Shown: positions 36,970 to 47,246, numbered from the stretch's first letter. The stretch: 64,000 nt of DNA from Pseudomonas sp. MM211 (GCF_020386635.1 NZ_CP081942.1:248001-312000); one strand, 5' to 3'. The notes: a model not told the origin generated them from the letters alone. Translations and numbers: made by a program.

Positions 36970-37053
36970 GGTGAGTGTCTACCCATTGAGTTGCAAACAT
37001 GACAGCGCGCGGACTAGCCGCGCGCCGGGTGTAGCGAAGTAAAGCCGGAGGCT

Positions 37054-37845
37054 TTACTCCATGTCTTTGAGCCAGTTGGTGCTCTTGAACCACTTGGCAT
37101 GAATGCGATCGTAGGTGCCGTCTTCGCGGATCTGGTGCAGCCAATTGTTGATCCAGTTGATGCTGTCGTAGTCACCCTTCTTCAGACCAAAAGCCAGCGG
37201 CTCGAAGGTGAAGGGCTCGTCGAGAAACACCAGCTTGCCGGCGCCGGCCTTGTTCACCGCCACCACGTTGTACGGCGCGTCGTAGATGAAGGCATCGGCC
37301 TTGCCGTTGACCACGTCCATCACCGCTTCCTGCTCGTTGTCGAAGCCGCTGTACTTGGCTTGGGCGATCAGCTTCTTGGCGACCATCTCACCGGTGGTAC
37401 CGATCTTCGAGGTGATGCGGTAATCGGCGCTATTCAGGTCTTTGTAGCTCTTGACCTTGTCTGCCAGCTCCTTGCGGATCAGCAGGGTCTGGCCGACCAC
37501 GATGAAGGGCTCGGAGAAGTTGATGCGCAGGTTGCGCTCCTGGGTCAGGGTCATGCCCGAACCGATCATGTCGAACTTGTCGGTCAGCAGTGCCGGGATG
37601 ATGCCGTCATAGGAGGTGGACACCAGCTCCAGCTTGACGCCCATGGCCTTGGTCATGGCTTTGAGCAGGTCGACTTCAAAGCCGATGATCTCGCCACGCT
37701 TGTTGGTCATTTCGAAGGGCATGTAAGTCGGATCCATGCCCACGCGCAGGGTACCGCGCTTGACCGCGTCGTCGATGACACCAGCCTGAGCGAGGCCGGT
37801 GAAGGCGCAGATGGATAACAACAGTGAGGCGACAAGCTTTTTCAT
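37054..37845 (-). CDS. Periplasmic amino-acid-binding protein of ABC transporter
   Basis: The 263-residue family-3 solute-binding protein has a signal peptide (about 1-21, ending LAQA). The family signature GFEVDLLKAMTKAMGVKLELV follows near the N-terminus. Further binding-lobe segments are DKFDMIGSGMTLTQERNLRINFSEPF and KADAFIYDAPYN. AGGAG precedes ATG 37845. It is the first gene of the operon with permease and ATPase, 84 bases ahead of the permease. The ligand is unknown. Confidence 0.92.
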   Translation of the reverse strand: MKKLVASLLLSICAFTGLAQAGVIDDAVKRGTLRVGMDPTYMPFEMTNKRGEIIGFEVDLLKAMTKAMGVKLELVSTSYDGIIPALLTDKFDMIGSGMTLTQERNLRINFSEPFIVVGQTLLIRKELADKVKSYKDLNSADYRITSKIGTTGEMVAKKLIAQAKYSGFDNEQEAVMDVVNGKADAFIYDAPYNVVAVNKAGAGKLVFLDEPFTFEPLAFGLKKGDYDSINWINNWLHQIREDGTYDRIHAKWFKSTNWLKDME

Positions 37846-38054
37846 TCTTGCTCCTGAGGGGCAGACAGTCATGAGCGCCCGAATAGCGTCACGCACCGTA
37901 CTGGTGCAGGCGACAAGCCATGGGCGGAAAGGCGGCGCGGCATGCTAACCGTGATCGACGCCGATAGCGAGATATCAACGCCTGATCAGCGACAAACTGT
38001 GCCAGCCAGCGGCGAACGAGAAGGCAAGAAGCAGGCCAGGCAGTAGCAGAGACT

Positions 38055-38492
38055 TCAGGTTTCCAGCAGGAAGGTTACCGGGCCGTCGTTGATCAGGTGC
38101 ACCTGCATGTCTGCGCCGAAACGCCCGCTGGCAACCTGTGGATGCTGCGCGCGGGCCTGTTCGAGCAGATGATCGAACAGCGCCTCACCCTGGGCGGGCG
38201 GTGCGGCGGTGGAGAAGCCGGGGCGCAGGCCGCTGCGGGTGTCAGCAGCCAGGGTGAACTGGGAAACCAACAACAGACCACCACCGACATCCTTGAGCGA
38301 CAGGTTCATCTTGCCCGCCTCGTCACTGAACACCCGGTAATTGAGCAGCTTGTGCAGCAGCTTGGCGCAGCTGGCCTCGATGTCCTGCGGCTCGACACCG
38401 ACCAGCACCAACAGGCCTTGGTCAATGGCGCCGACGGTTTCTCCGGCGACCTCGACACGAGCGCTGGCGACTCGCTGCAGCAGTGCCTTCAT
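38055..38492 (-). CDS. dtd: D-aminoacyl-tRNA deacylase
   Basis: The 145-residue protein hydrolyses D-amino acids from mischarged tRNA. The two family motifs are visible: SQFTLAAD (about 78-85) and [11 protein letters not shown] at the C-terminus with the Gly-cis-Pro pair. The start overlaps the pip stop (ATGA at 38489-38492), so a longer upstream frame is rejected. The pip-dtd pair is a conserved Pseudomonas arrangement as I recall it. Confidence 0.95.
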   Translation of the reverse strand: MKALLQRVASARVEVAGETVGAIDQGLLVLVGVEPQDIEASCAKLLHKLLNYRVFSDEAGKMNLSLKDVGGGLLLVSQFTLAADTRSGLRPGFSTAAPPAQGEALFDHLLEQARAQHPQVASGRFGADMQVHLINDGPVTFLLET

Positions 38493-39460
38493 GCTTCGTC
38501 CGGTGCTAGGTCGAGCAGGCGATGAGCGATCTCGTCGGCGGCGCGCACCAGCGCATCGGCGATGCCCGGCTCGGCAGCCGCGTGGCCCGCCTCGCGGATG
38601 ATCTGCAGCTCGCTGTTGGGCCACGCCTGATGCAGCGCCCAGGCGTTGTCCAGCGGGCAGATCACGTCATAGCGGCCATGCACGATGATGCCCGGCAGGT
38701 GGGCGATCTTCGGCATGTCACGTAGCAGCTGATCAGGCTCGAGGAAGGCATCGTTGACGAAGTAGTGGCACTCGATACGGGCAATCGACAGCGCGCGCAG
38801 GCTTTCGGCGAAACGGTCGACCACCTGAGGGTTGGGCCGCAGCGTGGCGGTGCGCCCTTCCCAGCACGACCAAGCCTTGGCCGCATGCATCTGCGCGATC
38901 TGGTCGGCGCCGGTCAGGCGTTTGTAGAACGCCTGCATAAGGTCGCCCTGCTCTTCGGCGGGAATCGGCGCCAGATAATCCTGCCAGTAATCGGGGAACA
39001 GCCGGCTGGCGCCCTCCTGGTAGAACCATTTGAATTCTTGCGGACGGCACAGGAAGATGCCGCGCAGAATCAACGCATGCACGCGATCCGGATGGGTCTG
39101 GGCATACGCCAGCGACAGGGTCGAGCCCCAGGAACCACCGAACAGCACCCACTTGTCGATGCCCAGGTGCTCACGGATACGCTCCATGTCGGCCACCAGA
39201 TCCCAGGTGGTGTTCTTCTCCAGGCTGGCGTGGGGCGTGGAGCGGCCACAGCCGCGTTGATCGAAGGTGACGATGCGATACAGGTTGGGGTCGAAGTAGC
39301 AGCGACTCGCCGCATCGCAACCAGCGCCAGGGCCCCCATGCACGAACAGCACCGGCAGACCATCCGCCGAGCCGCTCTCATCGACATAGAGAACGTGCGG
39401 GGCGTCTACCGCCAACTCGTGACGGGCGTACGGTTTGATCTCCGGGTACAGCGTCTGCAT
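38489..39460 (-). CDS. pip: Proline iminopeptidase
   Basis: The 323-residue alpha/beta hydrolase releases N-terminal proline. It has the oxyanion-hole HGGPGAGC, the nucleophile elbow [14 protein letters not shown], aspartate in HGRYDVICP and histidine in [10 protein letters not shown]. All triad members are present, and the cap domain contains the family's W-rich [16 protein letters not shown]. It is cytoplasmic and translationally coupled to dtd. Confidence 0.94.
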   Translation of the reverse strand: MQTLYPEIKPYARHELAVDAPHVLYVDESGSADGLPVLFVHGGPGAGCDAASRCYFDPNLYRIVTFDQRGCGRSTPHASLEKNTTWDLVADMERIREHLGIDKWVLFGGSWGSTLSLAYAQTHPDRVHALILRGIFLCRPQEFKWFYQEGASRLFPDYWQDYLAPIPAEEQGDLMQAFYKRLTGADQIAQMHAAKAWSCWEGRTATLRPNPQVVDRFAESLRALSIARIECHYFVNDAFLEPDQLLRDMPKIAHLPGIIVHGRYDVICPLDNAWALHQAWPNSELQIIREAGHAAAEPGIADALVRAADEIAHRLLDLAPDEA

Positions 39461-39562
39461 GGTGCGCTCCTGAGGAAGATTTGAGGTAGGCTCGGGCCGC
39501 CCGCACGTCGAACGGGCTGTTGCGCTCGTCCGGGCATCATAACCATGAAAAAGGAATTCAGC

Positions 39563-39994
39563 ATGCCGATGCGGAAATTTGCCCTGTCCCTGCTGTTCGC
39601 CCTGCTACTGGCAGGGTGCCGCACAGACGATGACCCACAGGCTTCGCTCGAAGCAGCCGTACAGCAGTTGCAGGACAACTTGGAGGCGAAGAAGACCGCT
39701 GCCGTGCTCGATCAACTGCACGGCGAGTTTCTCGCCCAGCAGGTCAATGATCGGGACTGGGCGAAACGCACCATGACCCTGCTGTTCCTGCGCCACAACA
39801 ACGTCAAGGTACTCGCGCTGAGCAAGAACAGTCGTATTGATACGACTTACCGCGACAAAGGCTACACCGACGCGCAAGTGGCGCTGACCGGCGCCGAGGG
39901 CCTGATCCCCGACAGCGCACGGCATTTCAGCGTGAAGCTCGAATGGTGGCAGGACGACGGCGAATGGAAGCTGGCAAGGCTGGAGTGGGAGTAA
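39563..39994 (+). CDS. Putative lipoprotein of unknown function
   Basis: The 143-residue protein has a lipoprotein signal (MPMRKFALSLLFALLLAGC). The cysteine at about 19 is followed by Arg, not Asp, so outer-membrane sorting is expected. The mature part starts with a coiled helix (QASLEAAVQQLQDNLEAKKTAAVLDQL) and ends in a beta-rich half (VKLEWWQDDGEWKLARLEWE) reminiscent of NTF2-like folds. GGA before ATG 39563 decides the start over an ATG six codons upstream. It is divergent from pip. Confidence 0.72.
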   Translation: MPMRKFALSLLFALLLAGCRTDDDPQASLEAAVQQLQDNLEAKKTAAVLDQLHGEFLAQQVNDRDWAKRTMTLLFLRHNNVKVLALSKNSRIDTTYRDKGYTDAQVALTGAEGLIPDSARHFSVKLEWWQDDGEWKLARLEWE

Positions 39995-40049
39995 GGTAGA
40001 AAGCCGTCCCGTAGGGTTCTACGAGGTTTAGTAGAACCCGAGAGCACTA

Positions 40050-40613
40050 TCATTCTGCTGGCTTGGCACCTTCGCGCCAGATCAGCTCGTCGGTGTCGTA
40101 CCCCTGGGCGCGTGCCACCGAGAGGAGTTCGTCGCGAACTTCATTGGAGATTTTCGGGGTGCGCGAGAGCAACCACAGGTACTTGCGGTTCGGGTGGCCG
40201 ACCAGCGCGGTCTGGTACTCGTCATCCAGGTCGAGCACCCAGTACTCGCCCTTGCTCACGCCCGGCAGCAGGCGGCTGAACCAGTTGTCGAAGGTGACCC
40301 AGAGCTTGTCGGTCTTGCCCTCGACCTGAGGTACGGCGCGACCTTCGACCTGCTGCCACTCGCCATCGGCATTGCGGCAACGGTTGGTCACCGAGACACT
40401 GCCATCGTCCTGCAGACCGTAACGCGCTTCGGACTCCACGCAATTGCGCTGGAAGAACATCGGCAGGCGCGCCACCTCGTACCAGGTACCCTGATAGCGC
40501 TCGAGGTCGACCGACTCGACGGTCTTCGGTGGCGCCACGCCAGTGCCCGAATTGGCACAGCCGACCAACAATATGGCGCCCAGCGCCAGGCAGCCCATCG
40601 CAAGTTTGTTCAT
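40050..40613 (-). CDS. blc: Outer-membrane lipocalin
   Basis: The 187-residue protein has a lipobox (ILLVGC, cysteine about 19) and a bacterial lipocalin barrel. It shows the GxW motif (YQGTWYEVARLPMFFQRNC), the middle block NRCRNADGEW, and the third block YWVLDLDDEYQTALVGHPNRKYLWLLSRTP. Blc proteins bind fatty acids or lysophospholipids in the outer membrane. ATG 40613 overlaps the previous gene's stop by one base (TGATG), showing coupling. Confidence 0.9.
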   Translation of the reverse strand: MNKLAMGCLALGAILLVGCANSGTGVAPPKTVESVDLERYQGTWYEVARLPMFFQRNCVESEARYGLQDDGSVSVTNRCRNADGEWQQVEGRAVPQVEGKTDKLWVTFDNWFSRLLPGVSKGEYWVLDLDDEYQTALVGHPNRKYLWLLSRTPKISNEVRDELLSVARAQGYDTDELIWREGAKPAE

Positions 40614-40867
40614 CACTTCAACCCTTTGGCAGAGAACATCATTACCTTGTCACCGGCGTACTGAACGCTGATGAAGCTCACCTGATCGCCCCAGGTACAG
40701 CTGGACATGCCCAGCGCGCCGGAACATTCCGTGGCGGTACCGAGCAAGTCTTCGACCTCAGCCTTGGTCATGCCCGAGTAGAGTTTGGCGTAATTGTCCT
40801 GATTGACCTTGCCGCAGGCCGCCAGAACGACACAGGTCGCCAGCAGCACGAGAGAACGCAAGCGCAT
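40613..40867 (-). CDS. Small BamE/OmlA-like lipoprotein (DUF3862 type)
   Basis: The 84-residue protein has a lipobox (CVVLAAC, cysteine about 17) and a short SmpA/OmlA-like fold: NYAKLYSGMTKAEVEDLLG, then CSGALGMSSCTWGDQ, a conserved cysteine pair probably forming a disulphide. GGAG precedes ATG 40867. It is immediately coupled to blc, suggesting a two-lipoprotein envelope unit. Function is unknown. Confidence 0.78.
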   Translation of the reverse strand: MRLRSLVLLATCVVLAACGKVNQDNYAKLYSGMTKAEVEDLLGTATECSGALGMSSCTWGDQVSFISVQYAGDKVMMFSAKGLK

Positions 40868-40911
40868 GAGGGGTAACTCCAGTAGTCCAGTTGTCACATG
40901 CCGGTTCGACG

Positions 40912-41517
40912 TCAGAAGCTCGAGCCCGGTTCCAGCAGAAAGCGCAACTCCACGTCGGTACTGCTGCGCCCGAGGGTTTCGTTGCGATGGGGGAAGCGCC
41001 CGAAGCGCTCGATGATGCGCAGATGCCGTTCAGCGTAGTCGAGAAAGCCGGCGAACAGCTCGCGCTCGGCGTCTGCTGCAGACTCGCTCAGCTCGCCGAA
41101 CAACTGCATGGCACGCAGTTGCTGAGGGACGCTCTCGGCGTGTTCGAAAACCAGGTAGATGAATACCCGCTGGATCGCCGGTAACTGACGATCCCAGCCC
41201 AGAGTGACGCCTTCCTCGACCAGCGGCTGCGCCAGCGCGTCACCAGCAAAAGCCAGGGGCGTGTCGCGATAGATCATGCGTGGCAGTTGGTCGAGCAGCA
41301 GCACCTTGGCCAGCCAACCGCGAGGGTCGGCCGACCACTCCTGCAACCCGCCAGCGAGCGCCTGTTCGACCAGTACACCAAAGCGCTCACGCGCCTCGGC
41401 ATCCTGCTCGTCGCGCTTGCCGAACCACAGCGCATTTCGCGTTGCGGCGCTTTCCACCGCTGAACTGGAGGAACCGAACCACCAGTCCAGCAACGGCTGC
41501 CAGGGCTGCATCTGCAT
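40912..41517 (-). CDS. DUF924 family protein
   Basis: The 201-residue helical protein matches DUF924. It opens with LLDWWFG and NALWFGKRDEQDAEARERFG, then LAKVLLLDQLPRMIYRDTPLAFAGD (the family's LxxLDQxPRxIxR core), and VFIYLVFEHAES, FGRFPHRNETLGR. The role is unknown. It is three bases after fbp on the same strand, hence probably cotranscribed with it. Confidence 0.85.
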   Translation of the reverse strand: MQMQPWQPLLDWWFGSSSSAVESAATRNALWFGKRDEQDAEARERFGVLVEQALAGGLQEWSADPRGWLAKVLLLDQLPRMIYRDTPLAFAGDALAQPLVEEGVTLGWDRQLPAIQRVFIYLVFEHAESVPQQLRAMQLFGELSESAADAERELFAGFLDYAERHLRIIERFGRFPHRNETLGRSSTDVELRFLLEPGSSF

Positions 41518-41520
41518 CGA

Positions 41521-42531
41521 TCAGCCCTTGTGGTAGCCGGTCACGCGCTCGACTTCTTCCTTGGAACCCAGGAAGACCGGCACACGCTGGTGCAGGGAGG
41601 TCGGCTGGATATCGAGGATGCGTTGCACGCCGTCGGTTGAGGCGCCGCCGGCCTGTTCGATGATGAAGGACATCGGGTTGGCTTCGTACATCAGGCGCAG
41701 CTTGCCGGGCTTTTCCGGCTCACGGGCATCACGCGGATACATGAACAGGCCGCCACGGGTCAGGATGCGGTGAACGTCGGCAACCATCGAGGCGATCCAG
41801 CGCATGTTGTAGTTCTTGTTCAGCGGGCCTTCCTTGCCGGCCAGCAGCTCGTCCACGTAACGCTGCACCGGGGCTTCCCAGTGGCGCTGGTTGGACATGT
41901 TGATGGCGAACTCGGCAGTGGTTTCCGGAACGCGAATGTTGTCGTGGGTCAGCACGAAACTGCCCAGCTCGCGATCCAGGGTGAAGCCCTTGACGCCGTC
42001 GCCCAGGGTCAGGATCAACATGGTCTGCGGGCCATAGATCGCGTAGCCGGCGGCGACCTGCTGGGTACCTGGCTGGTGGAAGGCCTTCTCGTCTAGGCTT
42101 TCGTTCTGGCTCAGGTATTCATTCGGGCAACGCAGCACCGAGAAAATGGTACCGACCGACACGTTGACGTCGATGTTCGACGAGCCATCCAGTGGGTCGA
42201 ATACCAGCAGGTAGGCACCTTTCGGGTATTTGCCGGGGATCTGGTAGGCGTTGTCCATTTCCTCGGAGGCCATGCCGGCCAAGTGACCGCCCCACTCGTT
42301 GGCTTCGAGCAGAATGTCGTTGGAAATCACGTCGAGCTTCTTCTGCACTTCGCCCTGTACGTTCTCGGTGCCCATGCTGCCCAGTACGCCGCCAAGGGCA
42401 CCCTTGGATACCGAATGGCTGATTTCCTTGCATGCACGCGCCACTACTTCGATCAGGAAGCGCAGATCGGCCGGGGTATTTTGACTACGGGTCTGCTCGA
42501 TGAGGTAACGACTCAGGGTAACGCGGGACAT
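41521..42531 (-). CDS. fbp: Class I fructose-1,6-bisphosphatase
   Basis: The 336-residue enzyme removes the 1-phosphate of fructose-1,6-bisphosphate in gluconeogenesis. Metal and phosphate sites are visible: [17 protein letters not shown] (about 115-131), the substrate segments [13 protein letters not shown] and [11 protein letters not shown], and [10 protein letters not shown] near the C-terminus. Length and motifs fit class I. Pseudomonads lack 6-phosphofructokinase in the classical pathway, so this enzyme feeds the Entner-Doudoroff cycle. It ends three bases before DUF924. Confidence 0.96.
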   Translation of the reverse strand: MSRVTLSRYLIEQTRSQNTPADLRFLIEVVARACKEISHSVSKGALGGVLGSMGTENVQGEVQKKLDVISNDILLEANEWGGHLAGMASEEMDNAYQIPGKYPKGAYLLVFDPLDGSSNIDVNVSVGTIFSVLRCPNEYLSQNESLDEKAFHQPGTQQVAAGYAIYGPQTMLILTLGDGVKGFTLDRELGSFVLTHDNIRVPETTAEFAINMSNQRHWEAPVQRYVDELLAGKEGPLNKNYNMRWIASMVADVHRILTRGGLFMYPRDAREPEKPGKLRLMYEANPMSFIIEQAGGASTDGVQRILDIQPTSLHQRVPVFLGSKEEVERVTGYHKG

Positions 42532-42566
42532 GAAGGACTCCGGGAAGGAAGGTAATCGGAAGGAGT

Positions 42567-44255
42567 TTAACCCTTTCCAGAAACAGGCGCTTCAGCGACC
42601 AGCGCCGTAGCGCGTGGCAACAGGCTGCTGACTCGGTTACGCCCGCCACGTTTGGCTTCGTACAGGGCGGCATCAGCCGCCCGTAGCAATTCATCAAGCA
42701 CCAACCCCTGATCGGGCCACAGCGCAAGGCCGGCCGAGAGGGTTATATGACGCACACCACTGCGGGTCTCGATCTGTTTTTGTGCCAGCCCCTGGCAGAT
42801 GTCCTCGAGCCGCTTACTCGCTTCGATGGCATCGGCACCGGGGAGAATCAACAGGAACTCTTCGCCGCCGATACGAAAGACCGTATCGGAACTGCGCAAG
42901 TTCACCAGCAGATGCTGAGCCACGCTTTTGAGCACATCGTCGCCGTCGAGATGACCGTGCTCGTCGTTGAGCTGCTTGAAGTGATCCAGATCGATCAGCG
43001 CCAGCGACAACGGTGCATTTTCACGCCTGACTCGGGCCAGTTCACGGCCGAACAGCTCGTCCAGGTAGCGCCGGTTGTAGAGACCGGTCAACGGGTCGCA
43101 GAGCGCCTGTTCACGCAACTGCTCGTGCAGGCTGGTGATGGTGCGCAGGCGCTCCTCGCTAAGCGCCAGCGCCTCGGCCAGCTTCAATTTGCTGAGTTGA
43201 CGCTGGGTAACGTCACGCAGGTAGAGCATCTGCCCCAATATCAAGGTGCCCTGGCGAGTCAGGCGCTCGATGGCGCGTACACGCACCTCGAAGTAGAGCT
43301 GCGCTTCAGGCAATACCAGCAATTGCTCCTGCTGCGTACTGGTTTCCAGCAACAGCGCCTGCAGCTCCCGGCCAAACACCGGCCACGCCTCCAGCTTGCG
43401 GCCTTGCCAGTCAGGATCGAGCCCGCCGAACTTGAGTGCTGCCTGATTGGCCTCGATCACCCGCCCCTGCGTATCGATGACCAGCACCGGGTCAATCAGC
43501 GCGTCGAGCAGCAGGTGCCGAGCAACGGGAAGCAGGTCGAACAGGCGCACACCAAGAATCAGCCAGGAGAACGCGACCAGGGTGAAGACGAAACTGAATG
43601 GCGTTGGGTCGACGCCGAACACCACCACGCCGAAGCCTACGTAGGCGATATTGGCCGACCAGGGCAACGCAGTAACCAGCACGAACGCCAGGTAGTGGCG
43701 CCGGTGCACACCGTGACTGGTAAGGGCCGCGCGCAGCACCACGCCAAGGCTGAAGCTCATGAACAGGTAGACGTACACCGCCGTGGCGTAGAACAGCGGA
43801 CCATGCTGATAACGAATCGGCGCCCCCGGCTCGGCAGATATCGGCCCGGTTTCAGCGCCATAGAACAGGCCATGCCACGGGTTGCTCAGCACCACCAACC
43901 AGATCAGCACCGGCACGACGATCAGCCCAAGTACCGAACGCCTGGGCAGAGGTTTGCGCACGCTGCTGACGTACTGCCAGAGAAACACCGACCAGAATGT
44001 CGGTACGGAGACGATCCCTGGCCAGGACATGGTGCCCCAGAACAGTTTGCAGTCGGGCGCCACCGCCGCAACCTCGAGGCCAGCCATGGCCATCCACCAC
44101 ATGCTCGCCAGGTGCATCAGGATGAACGTATCGCGGCCTGGAAAATCACGCTGATGGATGACCCAGCGCGCCAACAGCAAAGCGCCGATGCATACCACAG
44201 CGGTCAACAGGACAGCGGTATCGAATTGCCAGGCGGACTTGATGCAGGCGTTCAT
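42567..44255 (-). CDS. Membrane diguanylate cyclase (7TM-PAS-GGDEF)
   Basis: The 562-residue protein has an N-terminal seven-helix sensor of the histidine-kinase 7TM type (about 12-240), a PAS domain (about 245-350, [22 protein letters not shown]) and a short coiled linker. The GGDEF domain has active site GGEEF at 463-467 and inhibitory RSSD at 454-457. It should be an active, product-inhibited c-di-GMP synthase responding to a membrane or periplasmic ligand. GGAG before ATG 44255 decides the start; the open frame extends 64 codons more without support. Confidence 0.88.
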   Translation of the reverse strand: MNACIKSAWQFDTAVLLTAVVCIGALLLARWVIHQRDFPGRDTFILMHLASMWWMAMAGLEVAAVAPDCKLFWGTMSWPGIVSVPTFWSVFLWQYVSSVRKPLPRRSVLGLIVVPVLIWLVVLSNPWHGLFYGAETGPISAEPGAPIRYQHGPLFYATAVYVYLFMSFSLGVVLRAALTSHGVHRRHYLAFVLVTALPWSANIAYVGFGVVVFGVDPTPFSFVFTLVAFSWLILGVRLFDLLPVARHLLLDALIDPVLVIDTQGRVIEANQAALKFGGLDPDWQGRKLEAWPVFGRELQALLLETSTQQEQLLVLPEAQLYFEVRVRAIERLTRQGTLILGQMLYLRDVTQRQLSKLKLAEALALSEERLRTITSLHEQLREQALCDPLTGLYNRRYLDELFGRELARVRRENAPLSLALIDLDHFKQLNDEHGHLDGDDVLKSVAQHLLVNLRSSDTVFRIGGEEFLLILPGADAIEASKRLEDICQGLAQKQIETRSGVRHITLSAGLALWPDQGLVLDELLRAADAALYEAKRGGRNRVSSLLPRATALVAEAPVSGKG

Positions 44256-44616
44256 CACCAGACTCCGACCGCCACGCGACAGCCTGCGACGAGTCGACGT
44301 GGGCGGCTTGCGCCTGGGCAACGCGAAACGGGGGCAAACATGGAAGAAATATCCATTGCAACACGACTCGGGGTAGAGGCCAGGGCACGCTGCCTGGCGT
44401 CGTACAGTCCACACCAGCCGCAAACCGTTGAGGTGGCAGATCGGCATGACGGAATGTGGGCGCTAAGATACTGCAATTCACCTGATTTCCAGCAGGTTTT
44501 TATCGGCTAACCGGGCTGAAAATGCGTGCGCGCACGAACCAACCGGCGGAAGCCTGTTCACAAATTCGCCAACATCGTTATTATCGCGCGCCGCCAACCA
44601 CGCGAAACCTCCCGAG
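44256..44616. other. 361-base divergent intergenic region
   Basis: The gap separates the membrane cyclase from the YkgJ gene and must contain both promoters. The cyclase frame stays open into it, but no ribosome site supports a longer protein. Nothing else recognisable was found. Confidence 0.4.
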
Positions 44617-45009
44617 ATGAAAAGCAATCTGATCGCCGCTGCGGAAATAGACCGCCTCGATACCTGGGCGCGCTATAACGCCGACATGTGCCACAGCTGC
44701 ATTTCCAGCTGCTGTCAGCTGCCGGTCGAGGTACGCATCGCAGACCTGATCCGCATTGGCGTGGTCGACGAATTCGAGCGCGGCGATCCGCCGAAGAACA
44801 TCGCCAAGCGCCTGCAGAAAGACGGCCTGGTCGAGCGCTTCAGCCAGAAGACCGGGATCTTCACCCTGACGCGCATGAGCAACAACGACTGCTACTACCT
44901 GGATCGCAAGAGCCGGCTGTGCACCATCTACGAACGCCGCCCGGATACCTGCCGCAATCACCCTAAAATTGGCCCACGCCCGGGCTACTGCGCCTGGCGA
45001 CCGAAGTAG
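44617..45009 (+). CDS. YkgJ-family cysteine cluster protein
   Basis: The 130-residue protein carries the zinc- or iron-binding cysteine pattern C25, C28, C32, C33 (CHSCISSCC), then C in NNDCYYLD, C in RLCTIYERRPDTC, and a late GYCAW. This is the CxxCxxxCC...C...C arrangement of the YkgJ family. Its function is unknown; relatives are linked to metal handling or protein modification. It is monocistronic or heads the following hydrolase pair 97 bases later. Confidence 0.85.
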   Translation: MKSNLIAAAEIDRLDTWARYNADMCHSCISSCCQLPVEVRIADLIRIGVVDEFERGDPPKNIAKRLQKDGLVERFSQKTGIFTLTRMSNNDCYYLDRKSRLCTIYERRPDTCRNHPKIGPRPGYCAWRPK

Positions 45010-45106
45010 GTCTGCAACTTCCGGTTACCCGCCTGCTTGAACACCCCGGCGCGCTAGCGCCTCGAATCCTCCACACCCGGCTCGCACCGCCACCCGGAGG
45101 ATTCGC

Positions 45107-46177
45107 ATGCACCACCGCCCACTCATATACCCCGCGCTCATCGCCCTTGCCCTGCTGACCGGCACTGCATCGGCTGACAGCGAGCGGCCGGGCTGGCAAG
45201 AGCCGCTGCTGGAGCGTTTGCAGGTAGTGGCCGCCAAACAGGACGGCGAACTCGGCGTTTATGTGAAGGATCTGCACAGCAACCTGGCCGTCACGCTGCA
45301 CGCCGAAGAACTCTGGTACATGGCCTCCGGCATAAAGGTGCCGGTGGCCATTGCCGTTTTGAGGGGCGTGGAGCGTGGCGACTGGAACCTCGACAGCCGC
45401 CTGACACTCGCCGCCGATGACTTCGTCGATGGTGCTGGCAGCACCAACCAGCACGGGCCGGGCGAACGCCTGAGCGTAAGCTTTCTGCTCGAGCAGATGA
45501 TCATCTACAGCGACAACACCGCCACCGACCGCCTGATTCGCCTGGCTGGCCTGGATGCGGTGAACACACTGGTCGGCGAACTGGTGTCCGAAGGCTTCGA
45601 GCCCATCACCACGCTGGGCGATGTGCGCCGGCATATCTACCGCGAGCTGCACCCTTCGGCGGAGCACCTTGGCGGGCGTGACCTGCTGCGCCTGCGCCAG
45701 GCCCGCAAGGATGGTGAGCGGCTGGACAGGCTCGCATCGCTGCTCGGCTTACCACGCAAGGAACTGGCGCCGATCAGCCTGAATACCGCCTACGCCAACT
45801 ACTACCGCAGCAACCTCAATGCCGCGCGGCTCAGCGCCTATGGCGAGTTGCTCGAGCGATTGGCCGACGGCCAGGCATTGGGTGCCGAACAAACGGCATA
45901 CCTGCTTGGCGTCATGGGTCGGGTGAAAACCGGCAGCAAGCGCATCATCGCCGGCCTGCCAGACGATGCCCGTTTCGCCCACAAGACCGGCACCCAGCGC
46001 GAGCGCATCTGCGATGCGGGGCTGATCGAGACGCCCGCTCGCGGCTCGGCCGAACCGGTGTTGATCGTCGCCTGCGTGCAGGGCGAACCGTCCCTGGCCA
46101 AGGCCGAACGCAGCCTGCGCCAGGTTGGCGAAGCACTGACCGAGTCCGGCGTGCTGCAACGTGACGCACTCGATTGA
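45107..46177 (+). CDS. Secreted class-A beta-lactamase-fold serine hydrolase, paralogue 1
   Basis: The 356-residue protein has a signal peptide (about 1-23, ending TASA) and the three penicillin-recognising motifs: SxxK as S74-G-I-K77, SDN at 135-137, and KTG at 293-295. The canonical class-A omega-loop ExxLN is not evident. Instead both tandem copies share an A-Y-A-x-Y-Y-x-S-x-L-N block (about 228-238) and an LHPxA segment. This suggests a peptidase or esterase related to beta-lactamases and not a resistance enzyme. The next gene is a divergent paralogue 10 bases downstream. Confidence 0.82.
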   Translation: MHHRPLIYPALIALALLTGTASADSERPGWQEPLLERLQVVAAKQDGELGVYVKDLHSNLAVTLHAEELWYMASGIKVPVAIAVLRGVERGDWNLDSRLTLAADDFVDGAGSTNQHGPGERLSVSFLLEQMIIYSDNTATDRLIRLAGLDAVNTLVGELVSEGFEPITTLGDVRRHIYRELHPSAEHLGGRDLLRLRQARKDGERLDRLASLLGLPRKELAPISLNTAYANYYRSNLNAARLSAYGELLERLADGQALGAEQTAYLLGVMGRVKTGSKRIIAGLPDDARFAHKTGTQRERICDAGLIETPARGSAEPVLIVACVQGEPSLAKAERSLRQVGEALTESGVLQRDALD

Positions 46178-46187
46178 GGATATCCAC

Positions 46188-47246
46188 GTGAAGGTATGGC
46201 TGGCTGGTACTGCTCTGCTCGGTTGTGCGGCCGTTTCCCTGTGGCTCTGGGCCGCCCCTCAACATGACGAACGATTCGACGCACTGCAGCAGCGCCTTGG
46301 CGAACTCGATGAGGCCTCCCCCGGGCAGCTCGGCGTCTACCTGCTACGCCCCGCCGACGGCAGCGCGATAAGCTACAACGCGGATCGCCCGTGGTACCTG
46401 GCCTCGGCAACCAAGGCGGCGATCGCCATCGCCGTGCTGCAGGAAGTCGATGACGGCAAGCTGCAGCTCGATCAGCAGATAACCCTGGAGGAAACCGACC
46501 GCGTGGATGGCTCCGGCGGCCTGGTCTGGGAGGATGCGGGCGCCCGCTACAGCGTGCGCGAGCTGCTCCGCGAAATGCTCCAGGAGAGCGATAACACCGC
46601 CGCAGACATGCTGATTCGGGTGGTCGGCGAGGACGCACTCAACCGTCGCATCAACGACGCGGCAGGAGGCGATTTCGGCCAGATCACCACGCTGCTGCGG
46701 GTGCGCCACGAACTGTACGGACAGCTGCATCCGGACGCCCGCTCGCTGGAAAACCGCCAGATCGTCGAAATCGCCGCAGCCCCGCTCGGCCCCCAACGTG
46801 TCGAGGCAGTGGCCAATGTGCTCGACCTGAAAACCGATCAGCTCGAGATCAGCGACCTCGATGAAGCCTACGCCCGCTACTACGACAGCGGCCTGAACAG
46901 CGCCAGCCTGGTTGCATACGGTCAGTTGCTGAGCAAACTGGCGACAGGCGATCTGCTGAGCAACGACAGCTCGGCATTGCTGCACGACATCATGGGGCTG
47001 GGTAGCTACGATGCTTATCGCCTGGAGGCCGGACTGGACAAGGATCTGCCCTTCATCCAGAAAACCGGCACCCAGCAGCACCGCGCTTGCCACATGGGTA
47101 TCGCCAACCCGCAGGATGAAAACGCCCTGGTCATCGTCGCCTGCGCCGAGGATCTCGATGAGAACGAAGAGGCCGGCAAGCTGTTCGAGCAGGTCGGAGA
47201 GGCCATTCAGGAGCTGCTGCTGAACGACGCAGCAAGCAGGGCATGA
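46188..47246 (+). CDS. Membrane-anchored class-A beta-lactamase-fold serine hydrolase, paralogue 2
   Basis: From GTG 46188 (GAGG upstream) the protein is 352 residues. The N-terminal hydrophobic segment (about 3-22) contains LLGC, so it is either a lipoprotein or a signal anchor. It has SxxK S73-A-T-K76, SDN 134-136 and KTG 292-294, and shares LHPDA and the AYARYYDSGLN block with its upstream neighbour. Similar length and motif spacing show tandem duplication followed by strong divergence and different envelope targeting. No substrate is known. Confidence 0.8.
   Translation: MKVWLAGTALLGCAAVSLWLWAAPQHDERFDALQQRLGELDEASPGQLGVYLLRPADGSAISYNADRPWYLASATKAAIAIAVLQEVDDGKLQLDQQITLEETDRVDGSGGLVWEDAGARYSVRELLREMLQESDNTAADMLIRVVGEDALNRRINDAAGGDFGQITTLLRVRHELYGQLHPDARSLENRQIVEIAAAPLGPQRVEAVANVLDLKTDQLEISDLDEAYARYYDSGLNSASLVAYGQLLSKLATGDLLSNDSSALLHDIMGLGSYDAYRLEAGLDKDLPFIQKTGTQQHRACHMGIANPQDENALVIVACAEDLDENEEAGKLFEQVGEAIQELLLNDAASRA

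Noticed and set aside
42747..44510. Open frame of 587 codons on the plus strand opposite the membrane diguanylate cyclase
   Set aside because: The minus-strand product has complete 7TM, PAS and GGDEF domains; the opposite frame is His/Gln-rich with no domain.
45107..47246. Beta-lactam resistance genes
   Set aside because: SxxK, SDN and KTG motifs occur, but the class-A ExxLN motif is not evident and the genes are a chromosomal tandem pair among housekeeping genes.
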